Counted from the first letter of the stretch, positions 17,917-26,872 are shown. The stretch is 50,502 nucleotides of DNA from Peptoniphilus_B koenoeneniae (GCF_030812875.1 NZ_JAUSTN010000009.1:1-50502); one strand, 5' to 3'. The notes: generated from the sequence alone by a model not told the origin. Translations and numbers: made by a program.

Positions 17917-17963
17917 TCAGACAAAAAAGGAGGACTCCTGCATCTTGGCATAAGAAGTCCTCT
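17917..17963 (-). terminator. terminator after module 2 operon
   Basis: GAGGACT and AGTCCTC pair across a loop, with TTTTTT after it on the minus strand. It lies downstream of the feoC-like gene. A near-identical copy is at 38196-38236. Confidence 0.65.
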
Positions 17964-18142
17964 AAAATGAACGAAACCCATTCTTTCCTTAATTGTATTT
18001 AATTGTTTAGACGAGTGAGTATATGAAAAGACTGACAGATATAAAGTCTATAGAAAAAAGGGCTATTTTTATTGCGACTTATTATTTGAAATAAACATAT
18101 AGACCTTCCCATTTTATTCCTCCATTTATTTGCCGTTTATTA

Positions 18143-18385
18143 TCAATCTTTTACAATCCAAATATCATCTTGATTAACAACACAATTCGAGCATCCCAAA
18201 CATTGACTTTGGCATTTACTTATTGCAGACCTTTTCGTTTTTACCAAATATCCATTATTTTCGAGATATTCAATTTTCATTTTTACACTATCTAAATCCT
18301 CACCTGTCAGTTCAGCAAGTTCTTGCAAAGTGCAAGTCTTTTTCTTTTTCAATACTTCTAATAGTTGTATAAGCATACTTATCAC
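18143..18385 (-). CDS. feoC: FeoC-like winged-helix protein
   Basis: An 80-residue protein. Residues 1-50 form a small winged helix (LLEVLKKKKTCTLQELAELTGEDLDSVKMKIEYLENNGYL). A cysteine cluster CQSQCLGCSNC follows (about 58-68), as in FeoC/FeoC-like proteins that may bind an iron-sulfur cluster. It is 3 bp downstream of feoB and closes the operon. FeoC proteins influence FeoB stability or sense iron or oxygen in some species; here that is inference. Confidence 0.8.
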   Translation of the reverse strand: MISMLIQLLEVLKKKKTCTLQELAELTGEDLDSVKMKIEYLENNGYLVKTKRSAISKCQSQCLGCSNCVVNQDDIWIVKD

Positions 18386-18388
18386 ACC

Positions 18389-20410
18389 TTAAAAAATCAG
18401 TAGTCCAATATGATACGCCACACAAGATATAATTAGAGCCGATAATATATAATACAGTGCTATTTTTATCGTCCATTTTTTTGAATGTGTTTCTTGTGCG
18501 GTAGCTGCAAGAGCCATTAAACAAGGCATATTGAAGAAAAAGGCAAAAGTAAATGCTAAGGCTTCCGGCTTTGAAATCATTGTCAACATATTATTGCTTA
18601 GAATAGCGGTATCTACTGTCCCTTTAACCTCAACTGCATGCCATATTCCTGAAGAAGTAAATAATGATGCCATTACTCCTAATGCCGATTCTTTTCCCAT
18701 TGCAGAAGCAACAAAAGCCATAAATAATTGCCATGGTAACCCAAACAATTTTGTTACAGGCTCTATAAATGTTCCTACTTTATAAATAAGGCTGTTAGCT
18801 ATATTTCCATCAGGCGTATAGGCAAGAATCCAAAATATAACAGAAATAAGGATAATGATACTCAATGCCCTTTTCAGTACATTTCCCATCCTATTCATTA
18901 CAGAAGAAAGTAAATTTTTCCAATGTGGCTTGTGATATGGTGGAAGTTCCATAATCATTCCAAAATGTTCACTTCCCTCATAAAGCGATTTTCTAAAAAT
19001 CCTATATGTGATTAGTAAATGTAGAAAAGCAACTACAAATAGGCTTAATATCACAAATACTGCCTGTTTTCCGAAGAATGTTCCTGTAACAAGCCCGACT
19101 ACTCCCCATGTTGACCCGCAAGGGACTACCCAAGATAATGCAATCGTCATAACCCTCTGTCCCCATGAATCAATTACTCTCGTTCCTGTGATTCCACCTA
19201 TATTACAGCCGAAACTTAACAAGAACGGCATAATTGCTTTTCCTTGCAATCCTAATTTTGACATAGTGTTGTCAAAGACATAGGAAACTCTTGCCATATA
19301 TCCTACATCTTCCAAGAATCCAAATACTAAGCTAATTCCCAATACATAACTTGCCATTTGCAATGCAAAAGTAATTGCAGTCATTACGGCTCCACACAAA
19401 AGTGAAATCAGCCAATTTGATACTCCAATGGCGACAAGCCCCTTTGCCAACAATGTTGATATTTTAGGTATAACAAACCCAAATAACCCCATTAGCGGAA
19501 ATCCGATGAGCATAGAAGCAACTAATCCTAAAATGATAACTCCGATAGCCATAGGTTTTCCGAAAGCTTTACTTGTGGCTATACGATCAAATTTGCTTCT
19601 CTTAAATACTCTCTTTTTCTGAATAACATTTGCATTGATAAGTTTATCTATCCAATCGAATTTGCAATTACCGGTTATCAGATTCCCATTTTTGATGCCT
19701 CTTAATATATCCTCTATTTCTTTAAATTTGTATTCATCAACATTATCTTTTACCAATTCGATTACTTTCACATCTTGATCGAATAATTTCCCGACAATCC
19801 ATGATTTTGAAAATACGCCTATCCCTTCATCAGGAATGTAATTTTTCAGCAATTTATATTTATCTCCGGCGACACTTTCATATGCTCTTTCAAAATTATT
19901 GTCTGCTAAAATCCTTCCGCTGTCTGAACGCTCCAGAAAAGCATAAAACTCTTTGTATTCCTTTTTATCTGCCGCAACGATAGGAATGACAGGTATATTC
20001 AAGGATTTTTGTAACCCCTTTATATTTATATTTTTCCCTTGACTTGTAGCAACATCCATCATGTTCATGATTAAGACAACCGGAATATTTATTCCAATGT
20101 AGTCAGAGAGCATAAATAGACTTCGATTTAATTGTGAAGCATCTGCCATAATAGCAATTAGGTCTGCGTTCCCGGTTTCTATATATTCTCTTGTTATAAC
20201 TTCTTCCTCTGAATTTGCTGATAATCCGTAAGTTCCTGGTAAATCCACAATCGTATAATTGGTATCTTTATACGAAAATTCGCCTTCTTTTTTCTCAACG
20301 GTTTTACCCGGCCAATTTCCAACATGTTGATTTGAGCCTGTCAACCCATTAAACAAAGTCGATTTTCCAGAATTAGGCTGCCCCAGCAAAGCAATCGTTA
20401 TTTTCTTCAT
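18389..20410 (-). CDS. feoB: Ferrous iron transporter FeoB
   Basis: A 673-residue protein with an N-terminal G-protein domain: G1 GQPNSGKST (8-16), G3 DLPGTYGL (about 57-64) and G4 NMMD (about 117-120). A membrane domain with gate motifs follows: FGCNIGGITGTR (about 402-413) and VPCGSTWGVVGL (about 434-445). The C-terminus is short compared with the Escherichia coli protein but complete for Gram-positive forms. It moves Fe2+ across the cytoplasmic membrane. The gene lies between feoA and feoC in the same operon as the ABC pair, which is an unusual fusion of ferrous-iron and ABC uptake genes. Confidence 0.95.
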   Translation of the reverse strand: MKKITIALLGQPNSGKSTLFNGLTGSNQHVGNWPGKTVEKKEGEFSYKDTNYTIVDLPGTYGLSANSEEEVITREYIETGNADLIAIMADASQLNRSLFMLSDYIGINIPVVLIMNMMDVATSQGKNINIKGLQKSLNIPVIPIVAADKKEYKEFYAFLERSDSGRILADNNFERAYESVAGDKYKLLKNYIPDEGIGVFSKSWIVGKLFDQDVKVIELVKDNVDEYKFKEIEDILRGIKNGNLITGNCKFDWIDKLINANVIQKKRVFKRSKFDRIATSKAFGKPMAIGVIILGLVASMLIGFPLMGLFGFVIPKISTLLAKGLVAIGVSNWLISLLCGAVMTAITFALQMASYVLGISLVFGFLEDVGYMARVSYVFDNTMSKLGLQGKAIMPFLLSFGCNIGGITGTRVIDSWGQRVMTIALSWVVPCGSTWGVVGLVTGTFFGKQAVFVILSLFVVAFLHLLITYRIFRKSLYEGSEHFGMIMELPPYHKPHWKNLLSSVMNRMGNVLKRALSIIILISVIFWILAYTPDGNIANSLIYKVGTFIEPVTKLFGLPWQLFMAFVASAMGKESALGVMASLFTSSGIWHAVEVKGTVDTAILSNNMLTMISKPEALAFTFAFFFNMPCLMALAATAQETHSKKWTIKIALYYILSALIISCVAYHIGLLIF

Positions 20411-20413
20411 ATC

Positions 20414-20638
20414 TCAAAGCACCTCCATCATTATTTTCTCTGCCTCTATCTTATTGACAGCTATCATCGTATCTCTACAATAAATGAGAATAGGTTGCTT
20501 TTTATAATTCTGGATAACTTCAACATCGCTTCCGACAGTTATTCCGATAGATATTATTCTGCTTTGAAAATGTGTATCACCAATAATTTCAACAACTTTA
20601 CCTTTTGTCTTTTCTTTCAAAGTACTAAGCCTCTCCAT
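20414..20638 (-). CDS. feoA: FeoA, SH3-like partner of FeoB
   Basis: A 74-residue SH3-like protein (VVEIIGDTHFQSRIISIGITVGSDVEVIQNYKKQ). It overlaps the end of the upstream ABC gene by 14 bp and ends 3 bp before feoB. The length and the GITVGSDVEVI motif are typical of FeoA. It supports FeoB activity in other bacteria. Confidence 0.9.
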   Translation of the reverse strand: MERLSTLKEKTKGKVVEIIGDTHFQSRIISIGITVGSDVEVIQNYKKQPILIYCRDTMIAVNKIEAEKIMMEVL

Positions 20639-22379
20639 AACTATTCTCCTTTATCATCCACTTTTTCGCTCTTTCCTGTGTATTTACCATTTCATAGTAA
20701 TGTCCTTTTTTTCCATAAAGTTCATTATGATTTCCTTGTTCTTCAATTCTTCCGTTATTTATCAAAATAATTTGATTAGCGTTTTTAATGGTATTCAATC
20801 TGTGAGCAATAACAAAAACTGTCTTTCCTTGCATTAAATGCTCCAAAGCATTATTGATTTTAGCTTCATTATCAGGATCAAGAGAAGCTGTAGATTCATC
20901 CAACAAAAGAATTGGTGCATCCTTCAGAATCGCTCTTGCAATAGCAATCCTTTGTCGTTCACCGCCGGATAATGTACTTCCTCCATCTTTTATTTCCGTT
21001 TCATATCCATCCTTCATTTTCAAAATAAATTCATGGCAACAAGCTAATTTTGCAGCTTGATAAACTTCTTCCTTTGTTGCATTAGGTTTTCCAACCCTGA
21101 TATTGTTATAAACAGTATCGGTTAACAGTACATTATCTTGAAAAACCTGACTAACATATTTAAGCAACACATCAGGTTTTATGGATTTTATATTTTTTCC
21201 ACCAATTATAATTTCTCCACTATTTACATCCCAAAATCTTGCAATCAAATTAGCGATTGTAGTTTTTCCTCCACCGGAAGGACCAATTAAAGCTGTAGAA
21301 GTTCCTTCTTTTGCTTCAAACGAAATATTGTTCAGAATCGTTTTATTTCTATCATAAGAAAAATTTACATTCTTAAATTGAATATCAAAATTTTCTAATT
21401 CAACTTCATTTTCAGAATAAGGCAATGGCTTCGTTTCATAAGCTTTCTCAAGATTACTTGCAGCTAATTTCAAATCTTTCAATAGTCCATAGGAATGTTG
21501 AAAGGCAATAAGAAGTGCAGATAATGCTAAACTCATAAGCATAAAAGCTACAAACTGTTCAGTTTTAACACTACCATCTATAAGCAAATATCCTCCTATA
21601 AGAAGAACTATCGGAAGCAAAAAGTTAACTGTGATAAAGTACATACTTGTAGGTAACGCCATTTTCTTTTCTGCGTTTACGCTTGTCTTTCTAACATTTT
21701 CAAGTGTATTTATCATTCTTTCAAAATGTTCACTTGTCATATTAGCTGACTTAAACGCTTTCATACCTTGAATGTACTCTAAAATAATAGAAATCATCTT
21801 AGAATTTAAATTTCTTTTTCTTGCCCCGTATTTTTCTATCAATTTGTTGCCCCATATCAACATAGGATATGCGATAAGCAATACTAAACACTCTAATAAT
21901 GCGAGCTTCCAATCGATAAAAAATGTGCCTAATAAAATCAATATTGCTGTAACTGCCGTTTTAATAACCGATGGCAAGGTGTGCGTTATGATCAGTTCAA
22001 AACTACTCAAATCTTTTGTAAGAGTTGATAATAGATAACCACTACTATTTTTTTGGAAATGACCAAGGCTCAAACTCCTATAATGATTTGCTAAATCCAA
22101 ACGCATATCTCCACACATTTCAGCTCCTCTTGAAAAGCTCAAATAGTATGCATGCCTATAAATCAGTATCCTTGCAATCATACTGATGAAACATATTACC
22201 GTATATTCTATGATTAAGGTTTTAGTTAATGTATTTTGCAATATACTAACTACGGTAAAATAGAGCATTAAATACAAAACAATGCTTCCTATCGAATCAA
22301 TAACCATTAGAAAAATCGGTAAATACAATTTTTCTTTTTTATCTTTCAGAAGTGTTCTAATAATCTTAAGCATTTGCAC
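20625..22379 (-). CDS. ABC half-transporter, YbtQ/IrtB-like (module 2, second subunit)
   Basis: A 584-residue exporter-fold protein: membrane domain about 1-310, Walker A GPSGGGKTT near 364, VFQDNVLLTDTVYNNIRVG, LSGGERQRIA, LLLDESTASLDPDN (the E is present, with S in place of A), and AHRLNT. It overlaps the upstream partner by 14 bp and feoA by 14 bp, so it is translated with both. Its position joins this importer-type pair to FeoAB, which favours an iron-related substrate. Confidence 0.85.
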   Translation of the reverse strand: MQMLKIIRTLLKDKKEKLYLPIFLMVIDSIGSIVLYLMLYFTVVSILQNTLTKTLIIEYTVICFISMIARILIYRHAYYLSFSRGAEMCGDMRLDLANHYRSLSLGHFQKNSSGYLLSTLTKDLSSFELIITHTLPSVIKTAVTAILILLGTFFIDWKLALLECLVLLIAYPMLIWGNKLIEKYGARKRNLNSKMISIILEYIQGMKAFKSANMTSEHFERMINTLENVRKTSVNAEKKMALPTSMYFITVNFLLPIVLLIGGYLLIDGSVKTEQFVAFMLMSLALSALLIAFQHSYGLLKDLKLAASNLEKAYETKPLPYSENEVELENFDIQFKNVNFSYDRNKTILNNISFEAKEGTSTALIGPSGGGKTTIANLIARFWDVNSGEIIIGGKNIKSIKPDVLLKYVSQVFQDNVLLTDTVYNNIRVGKPNATKEEVYQAAKLACCHEFILKMKDGYETEIKDGGSTLSGGERQRIAIARAILKDAPILLLDESTASLDPDNEAKINNALEHLMQGKTVFVIAHRLNTIKNANQIILINNGRIEEQGNHNELYGKKGHYYEMVNTQERAKKWMIKENSYGEA

Positions 22380-24132
22380 TTACCCCCTCTCCAAAGTAAT
22401 CTTTTGTGTATGTGTTCCACATACTTTCATAGACCCCTTTTCTTTCTAAAAGAGTTTTATGTGTTCCAACCTCTACGACTTCCCCTTCATCAAATACAAC
22501 AATTTGATCTGCATTCTTAATAGTATGCAAACGATGAGCAATCATAATAATTGTTTTATTTTTCAACAAGTTTTGAAGTGCTAACTGTATCTGGTACTCA
22601 TTTTCTATATCTGAATAGGAAGTTGCTTCATCAAAAATAATAATTGGAGAATCTTTGAGTATTGCCCTAGCGATTGAGATTCTTTGTTGCTGTCCACCTG
22701 ACAATTTCACCCCTTGATCCCCGATTCTTGTCTGATATCCATTCGGTAAACTCATAATAAAGTCATGAATTTGTGCTGCTTTTGCAGCCTCAATAATCTT
22801 ATTTTCATCTGCATCTGTTCCCATACGAATATTCTCATAGAGAGTGTCCTCCAAAAGAAATACATCTTGAAAAACAAATGATGTAATGTCCATCAAATTA
22901 TCTATTTTTAATTCATTGATCGGTATGTCGTTAATTTTAATTGCTCCACTTGTTACATCCCAGTACCTCCCAATCAATTGTGCAGCAGTTGTCTTGCCTG
23001 CACCGGAAGGTCCCACAAAAGCATTTATTGTATTCGGTTTTAAGAATAAATTTATATGTTGTAATGCTTTATTTTTTGTTTCTTCATCGTCATAACTGAA
23101 AGTAACGTCTTTAAAATCTATTTTCATACACTCATTCTTGTTTATGATTTTTGTTCCGTCTTTCAATTCATCCATATCCATTATTTTTTTTATGTTATCC
23201 AATCCGCTTCCAAGCTCCATAGATTGCATAAAGATTGTTACCATATTTAAGAACGAAACAAAAAAGCACATTGTAAGCATAATAAATAGCAAATAGGATG
23301 TTGCTGATAAAGAATTTCTCAAAAAGAAATATCCTCCGAACGGCAATGTAAATAAGATTGCTGAATCCAAAACCACTAAAGTTATTGATAAAGGATAGCA
23401 AGAACTCACACACATCTTTTTCCAACAAGTAATATACGCATTCAATGAGCTTCTATATTGTTCAAATTTTTCTGCTGTTAAATGATACATTTTTATTACA
23501 GGCATAGCCTTTATAAATTCGTTTGCCGAAGCATTTAAATCAGCAATATCTTCGGATAGCTCCGTTGACATATCCGGATAATTTTTTATTAGCATCATAG
23601 GAATTCCTAATCCCAAAATCATAGGAATAAGCATAACAAATGCCATCATCCAATTTAATTTCAACATGAAAATGAACATAATAACCGGAACAACTGCCAC
23701 CTGAGCTAATTCCAAAGTGCTATGAGCCAAAAAATTTTCAACTCTATCTACATCATCAAACAACAATGTTTTAATTTCTCCGGGGGCATGCTCTTGAAAG
23801 AATCCCAAATTAAATTTTGAAATATGATTTACAACTTTCAGCTTAATTCTGTGTATTGTGTTAAAAGCTGCTGTATGAGATAAAATGCCCGCAAAGGACA
23901 TTAGTATTGCTTGCAAAACAGCACTTATAATTCCTATACCTGCCCACATTAAAATTTCTGTATACGAAATGTTTTTCTGGAATATCATTAGTAATATCTT
24001 ATAAACTACAAAATAAGGAACTAATGATAAAGCCGCAGAAATGACAGATAAAAACATTCCTAAATGTAGCTTTTTTCTCTCATTTTTTGCTAATTGGAAT
24101 ACATAAGATATCCCTGTCTTCTTTTTTTCCAT
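22366..24132 (-). CDS. ABC half-transporter, YbtP/IrtA-like (module 2, first subunit)
   Basis: A 588-residue protein and the first gene of the ABC-feo operon. Walker A GPSGAGKTT is near 372, followed by VFQDVFLLEDTLYENIRMG, LSGGQQQRIS, IIFDEATSYSDIEN and AHRLHT. The D-loop YSDIEN departs from the usual LD, as in the other first subunits of the window. A promoter (24186-24213) and a GTTAG-N6-CTAAC palindrome lie just upstream. Confidence 0.85.
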   Translation of the reverse strand: MEKKKTGISYVFQLAKNERKKLHLGMFLSVISAALSLVPYFVVYKILLMIFQKNISYTEILMWAGIGIISAVLQAILMSFAGILSHTAAFNTIHRIKLKVVNHISKFNLGFFQEHAPGEIKTLLFDDVDRVENFLAHSTLELAQVAVVPVIMFIFMLKLNWMMAFVMLIPMILGLGIPMMLIKNYPDMSTELSEDIADLNASANEFIKAMPVIKMYHLTAEKFEQYRSSLNAYITCWKKMCVSSCYPLSITLVVLDSAILFTLPFGGYFFLRNSLSATSYLLFIMLTMCFFVSFLNMVTIFMQSMELGSGLDNIKKIMDMDELKDGTKIINKNECMKIDFKDVTFSYDDEETKNKALQHINLFLKPNTINAFVGPSGAGKTTAAQLIGRYWDVTSGAIKINDIPINELKIDNLMDITSFVFQDVFLLEDTLYENIRMGTDADENKIIEAAKAAQIHDFIMSLPNGYQTRIGDQGVKLSGGQQQRISIARAILKDSPIIIFDEATSYSDIENEYQIQLALQNLLKNKTIIMIAHRLHTIKNADQIVVFDEGEVVEVGTHKTLLERKGVYESMWNTYTKDYFGEGVSANA

Positions 24133-24158
24133 TAGTTATTCCATCTCCTTTCATAATT

Positions 24159-24174
24159 GTTAGCCGTATCTAAC
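24159..24174. promoter_or_regulatory. palindromic operator candidate GTTAG-N6-CTAAC (module 2)
   Basis: A perfect 5-bp-arm palindrome with a 6-bp spacer, between the -10 of the ABC-feo promoter and the first start codon. A repressor bound there would block the operon. The same arms and spacer occur at 32376-32391 and 33079-33094. The arms resemble half-sites of DtxR/IdeR-type operators. Confidence 0.6.
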
Positions 24175-24185
24175 TAACTACATTC

Positions 24186-24213
24186 ATTATAAAGCTAATT
24201 TTTTATAACTCAA
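24186..24213 (-). promoter_or_regulatory. promoter of ABC-feo operon
   Basis: On the minus strand TTGAGT (-35, 24213-24208), a 16-bp spacer and TATAAT (-10, 24191-24186), about 55 bp upstream of the first ABC start. Confidence 0.6.
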
Positions 24214-24280
24214 AATCTAACTATGAATTTTGATATTCCTTGTAATCCCTTTATTTATAAGCTTTTTATCAGTATTTCTA

Positions 24281-24309
24281 TTTACATTTTTATAAATTTG
24301 TGATATAAT
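24281..24309 (+). promoter_or_regulatory. promoter of divergent araC gene
   Basis: TTTACA (-35, 24281-24286), a 17-bp spacer and a perfect TATAAT (-10, 24304-24309), about 40 bp upstream of the AraC start. The 15-bp direct repeats overlap the -10. Confidence 0.7.
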
Positions 24310-24327
24310 AAAATAAATTTGTGATAT
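24292..24327 (+). repeat. 15-bp direct repeat with 21-bp period
   Basis: ATAAATTTGTGATAT occurs at 24292-24306 and again at 24313-24327. The copies are two helical turns apart, the usual geometry of AraC-family half-sites. Because they cover the -10 and the transcription start of araC, autoregulation is likely. Confidence 0.65.
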
Positions 24328-24348
24328 TAAAAGAGGTGAGTAGAATTG

Positions 24349-25320
24349 ATGGATAGAACAGTTATTGATTATTTAACAAACTTAGTACATGGCGCTCCTT
24401 TTATTCCTGTTCCAACTTTATCAACTGAAAACAAACAAATCTTTAAAATAGATCCCCATTTTGGCAAAGGTACTTTTCGCATACTAAAATTTGACAGCCG
24501 TTTAATTCTAATTTTAATTGCTAACTTTACTCCAAATGAAACAATGGAGAAAATAACCGAAGTATCTGAAAAGTATTTAGAGATTAGCCAATTTGAAACA
24601 GAAAGCAGTTCATTTAAAGTCGGTGGCAGAAAGTTAAATAATGTAGAAAAAGGTATATATTGTTACTTAAATACAGAAAAGAAAACTTATACCTATTGTG
24701 AGGCAAATAAGCCTGTAAAGTTTACGAAAATAATCCTAACCAAAGAATACTTTGATACTTTCTTAAAATTAAAATATGATGATTTTGAATATGAAAAAGC
24801 AAAGATTCTTAATTCTTATTTGTTAAAAACTCAAAATTCTCCGCAGTTGAATTTTATATTTCAACAGATAAGAGAATCCCAAGCTGAAGGAAAGATTTTG
24901 CCTTTATATTTGGAAAGCAAAGTTATGGAACTATTATCTATCATAATTACAGAGTTAGAAGAAAAGGAAAAAAATATATCCGTTGTCTTAACTAAAAAAG
25001 ATAAGCAAAATCTGAAAAGGGCTGTATCAGCTATGAAAAAAGATTTATCGGTTCATATTGACGGACTTGAACTCTCTAAAATTGCTTTAATGAGTCCTGC
25101 ACGATTTCAATTAGCTTTTCGCAAATACTACGGTGTTCCTCCCTACGAGTACTTAAAAGAACTAAGGCTTAATAAGGCATTATTATTGCTGAAAAATCCC
25201 GAGTATAAAATATCTACGATAGCAGAAAAAGTTGGCTATACACACACAGGACATTTTGCTAAAATATTCAAATCAACTTATGGAATCACACCAAGTAAAT
25301 ATAGAAGTACAATTACTTAA
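24349..25320 (+). CDS. AraC-family regulator (module 2), divergent
   Basis: A protein of about 323 residues. The N-terminal domain (about 1-210) has no recognisable enzyme motif. The C-terminal double HTH includes LSKIALMSPARFQLAFRKYYGVPPYEYL and ISTIAEKVGYTHTGHFAKIFKSTYGITPSKYR. The start is ATG 24349 behind AGAGGTGAG; a TTG 3 bp upstream is an alternative. It is transcribed away from the ABC-feo operon across a short regulatory gap and is the obvious candidate activator of that operon. Confidence 0.85.
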   Translation: MDRTVIDYLTNLVHGAPFIPVPTLSTENKQIFKIDPHFGKGTFRILKFDSRLILILIANFTPNETMEKITEVSEKYLEISQFETESSSFKVGGRKLNNVEKGIYCYLNTEKKTYTYCEANKPVKFTKIILTKEYFDTFLKLKYDDFEYEKAKILNSYLLKTQNSPQLNFIFQQIRESQAEGKILPLYLESKVMELLSIIITELEEKEKNISVVLTKKDKQNLKRAVSAMKKDLSVHIDGLELSKIALMSPARFQLAFRKYYGVPPYEYLKELRLNKALLLLKNPEYKISTIAEKVGYTHTGHFAKIFKSTYGITPSKYRSTIT

Positions 25321-25385
25321 ACTAATATTAGAATTCAATATGTGCTTAAAGCTGTTCTTATACTATTAGTATATGAGCAAGCACA

Positions 25386-25513
25386 GTAAGTGAGTACCCA
25401 CTTACGAAAAATTGATGAAGCAGAACCTTTATGGACTGCTTCTTTTTTTTATCAATTTTACCTTGTTAGGGAGAACCCTAAGACCCCAATATTTTATGAT
25501 AAGGAGATATGCT
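25386..25513 (+). other. oriT-like leader, copy B
   Basis: GTAAGTG-N6-CACTTAC at 25386-25405 has a different loop from copies A and C while the 7-bp arms are intact. A GAAGCAG/CTGCTTC hairpin with a T-run follows, then the conserved block at 25462-25487 with TTAGGG-AGAA-CCCTAA and GACCCC. It leads into the only full mobC and the relaxase start. Confidence 0.65.
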
Positions 25514-25870
25514 ATGGATAATAGAAAAAGAAATAATCAATTAAAAATATATTTAACAGATGAAGAAAAAGAAGTTTTTGAAAAGAAAATGAAACTTGCA
25601 AATTGCAAAACTATGTCCCACTTTCTTAGAAAATGTGTATTAGAAAAAGAGATTTATGTAGTAGACTTAGAGCCATTTAGAAACCTACAATGGCTACTTT
25701 CAAATGCAACAAATAATATAAATCAGATTGCAAAAGCTACTAATACAACTGGTGTTATTTACAAAAATGAAATTGAATCAATGAATAAACAGATAGAAAA
25801 ATTATCAAAAGAAATATGGCAGATCCACTCCCTACTTCTTAATAAATCAAAAGAAAGCAATGGTGACTAA
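25514..25870 (+). CDS. mobC: MobC-like relaxosome protein
   Basis: A 118-residue protein. An N-terminal ribbon-helix-helix-like segment (QLKIYLTDEEKEVFEKKMKLANCKTMSHFLRKCVLEKEIY) is followed by DLEPFRNLQWLLSNATNNINQIAKATN, typical of bacterial mobilisation (MobC) proteins that bind oriT and help the relaxase. The frame opens about 100 bp upstream, but AAGGAGAT places the start at 25514. It is the intact version of the fragments at 16583 and 48592. One base separates it from the relaxase start. Confidence 0.85.
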   Translation: MDNRKRNNQLKIYLTDEEKEVFEKKMKLANCKTMSHFLRKCVLEKEIYVVDLEPFRNLQWLLSNATNNINQIAKATNTTGVIYKNEIESMNKQIEKLSKEIWQIHSLLLNKSKESNGD

Positions 25871-25871
25871 T

Positions 25872-26048
25872 ATGGCAATTACAAAAATACATCCTATAAA
25901 ATCAACTCTAAGTTTGGCAATAGATTATATAACTAAGAGTGAAAAAACTGATGAGAAAATCTTGGTATCTTCATTTAAATGCCATCCATCTACAGCCCAT
26001 ACTCAATTTATAAAAATACGAAAGATCATATTCTATAGCATATTTTGA
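25872..26048 (+). pseudogene. mobA: relaxase (MobA/MOBP-like) N-terminal fragment
   Basis: MAITKIHPIKSTLSLAIDYI, then TDEKILVSSFKCHPSTAHTQF, is the start of a MOBP-type relaxase, as found in Tn1549-like elements. After HTQF the sequence leaves the family and stops within 12 codons. The catalytic histidine motif is missing. Transfer would need a relaxase supplied from elsewhere. Confidence 0.75.
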
Positions 26049-26051
26049 AAC

Positions 26052-26078
26052 AAAAAAGAAGTAGAATAATTCCACTTC
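26052..26078 (-). terminator. terminator downstream of toxin-antitoxin operon
   Basis: GAAGTGGAA and TTCTACTTC form a stem, with TTTTTTG after it on the minus strand. Confidence 0.6.
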
Positions 26079-26130
26079 TCCAATACTTAATATTTTCTTG
26101 TCTATAATTTGCTATACAGTGTCTGTTAAA

Positions 26131-26244
26131 TTACATCTCATTAATTCTATTTGATAAAATTGTAACTACACCAACCACCTTATCAAATGTCAGATCTCCA
26201 ATATACTTATTTTCATTAAGGTACAGGTCATAGAAGTATCTCAT
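26131..26244 (-). CDS. small hypothetical ORF (37 aa)
   Basis: An ORF 10 bp downstream of the yafQ-like stop (MRYFYDLYLNENKYIGDLTF, ending in SNRINEM). The sequence has coding character, but there is no good ribosome binding site and no family was recognised. It could be a relic of a larger element gene. Confidence 0.35.
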   Translation of the reverse strand: MRYFYDLYLNENKYIGDLTFDKVVGVVTILSNRINEM

Positions 26245-26254
26245 TCATATTGTT

Positions 26255-26533
26255 TTACTTAAACAAATCTGCGTGTGAGCCAGTTCTTACTAGAGATAAT
26301 ACTAAAAACTCTTCTATTTTTTCATATATCAACAAAAAATCTGGCTCTATATGACATTCTCGAGTCCCTTTGTAATTTCCAGCTAATGAATGATCTCTAT
26401 ATTTCTCGTCAAGAGCTTCATCTTTTGCTATTTTTTCAATAACATCAAAGAGTTTCTCAATATCTTTTCCTTGCTTTTTAGCCTGCTTTATGTCTTTTTT
26501 GAACCTACTTGTAAACTTTATTTTATACTTCAA
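26255..26533 (-). CDS. yafQ: YafQ-family mRNA interferase toxin
   Basis: A 92-residue RelE/YafQ-type toxin. Diagnostic residues are visible: FKKDIKQAKKQGKDIEKL, RDHSLAGNYKGTRECHIEPDFLLIYEK and LVRTGSHADLF, including the catalytic histidines near 63, 76 and 87. YafQ cleaves mRNA on the ribosome. The gene overlaps its antitoxin by 11 bp. A terminator at 26052 closes the unit. Confidence 0.9.
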   Translation of the reverse strand: MKYKIKFTSRFKKDIKQAKKQGKDIEKLFDVIEKIAKDEALDEKYRDHSLAGNYKGTRECHIEPDFLLIYEKIEEFLVLSLVRTGSHADLFK

Positions 26534-26795
26534 GGGCCTTCCTCAAATCATCCATATTATCGTAAGCTCTGACCTTATTATCTTTTGCTATCATTCTTCC
26601 TTCTTCTATAGCTTTTATAGTTTCATCATTTGGAATATCAAGTTTTAGATCAAAAGGAATGCCACTTTCTCTAATACTCGCCCTTAAAAACATGTTAATT
26701 GCAGTAGTCATATTTAAACCTAAACTAGAATAGATTTTTTCTGCTGCTTCTTTTATTTCTTTATCAGTCCTTATATTCAAATTTGTTGTAGCCAT
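26523..26795 (-). CDS. dinJ: DinJ/RelB-family antitoxin
   Basis: A 90-residue protein with an N-terminal ribbon-helix-helix (ATTNLNIRTDKEIKEAAEKIYSSLGLNMTTAINMFL) and GIPFDLK, typical of DinJ antitoxins. It precedes and overlaps the toxin, and an AGGAGATGA ribosome binding site lies before the ATG. Such pairs stabilise mobile elements. Confidence 0.9.
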   Translation of the reverse strand: MATTNLNIRTDKEIKEAAEKIYSSLGLNMTTAINMFLRASIRESGIPFDLKLDIPNDETIKAIEEGRMIAKDNKVRAYDNMDDLRKALEV

Positions 26796-26872
26796 TTCAT
26801 CATCTCCTTTAGGATAATTATATAGGTTTATTCGTGCAGCGTCAATACATCGTCATTATTAAGTGCTTTTAT

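Larger units (their letters stand above)
17200..18030. repeat. element segment duplicated at 37466-38300 (copy 1)
   Basis: From CTATTTATCGCTCGCTTTC through the sigma-like gene to the TTTAGACGAGT stretch, this region matches 37466-38300 with many small differences. It includes a shared downstream stretch (CAGCAGAAAGGTCATGGCG) and the shared terminator. In each copy a transporter module follows at higher coordinates. The part at 17200-17468 has no gene. Confidence 0.75.

Noticed and set aside
18531..19622. Several plus-strand ORFs inside feoB
   Set aside because: They are mirror frames of a fully conserved FeoB coding sequence.
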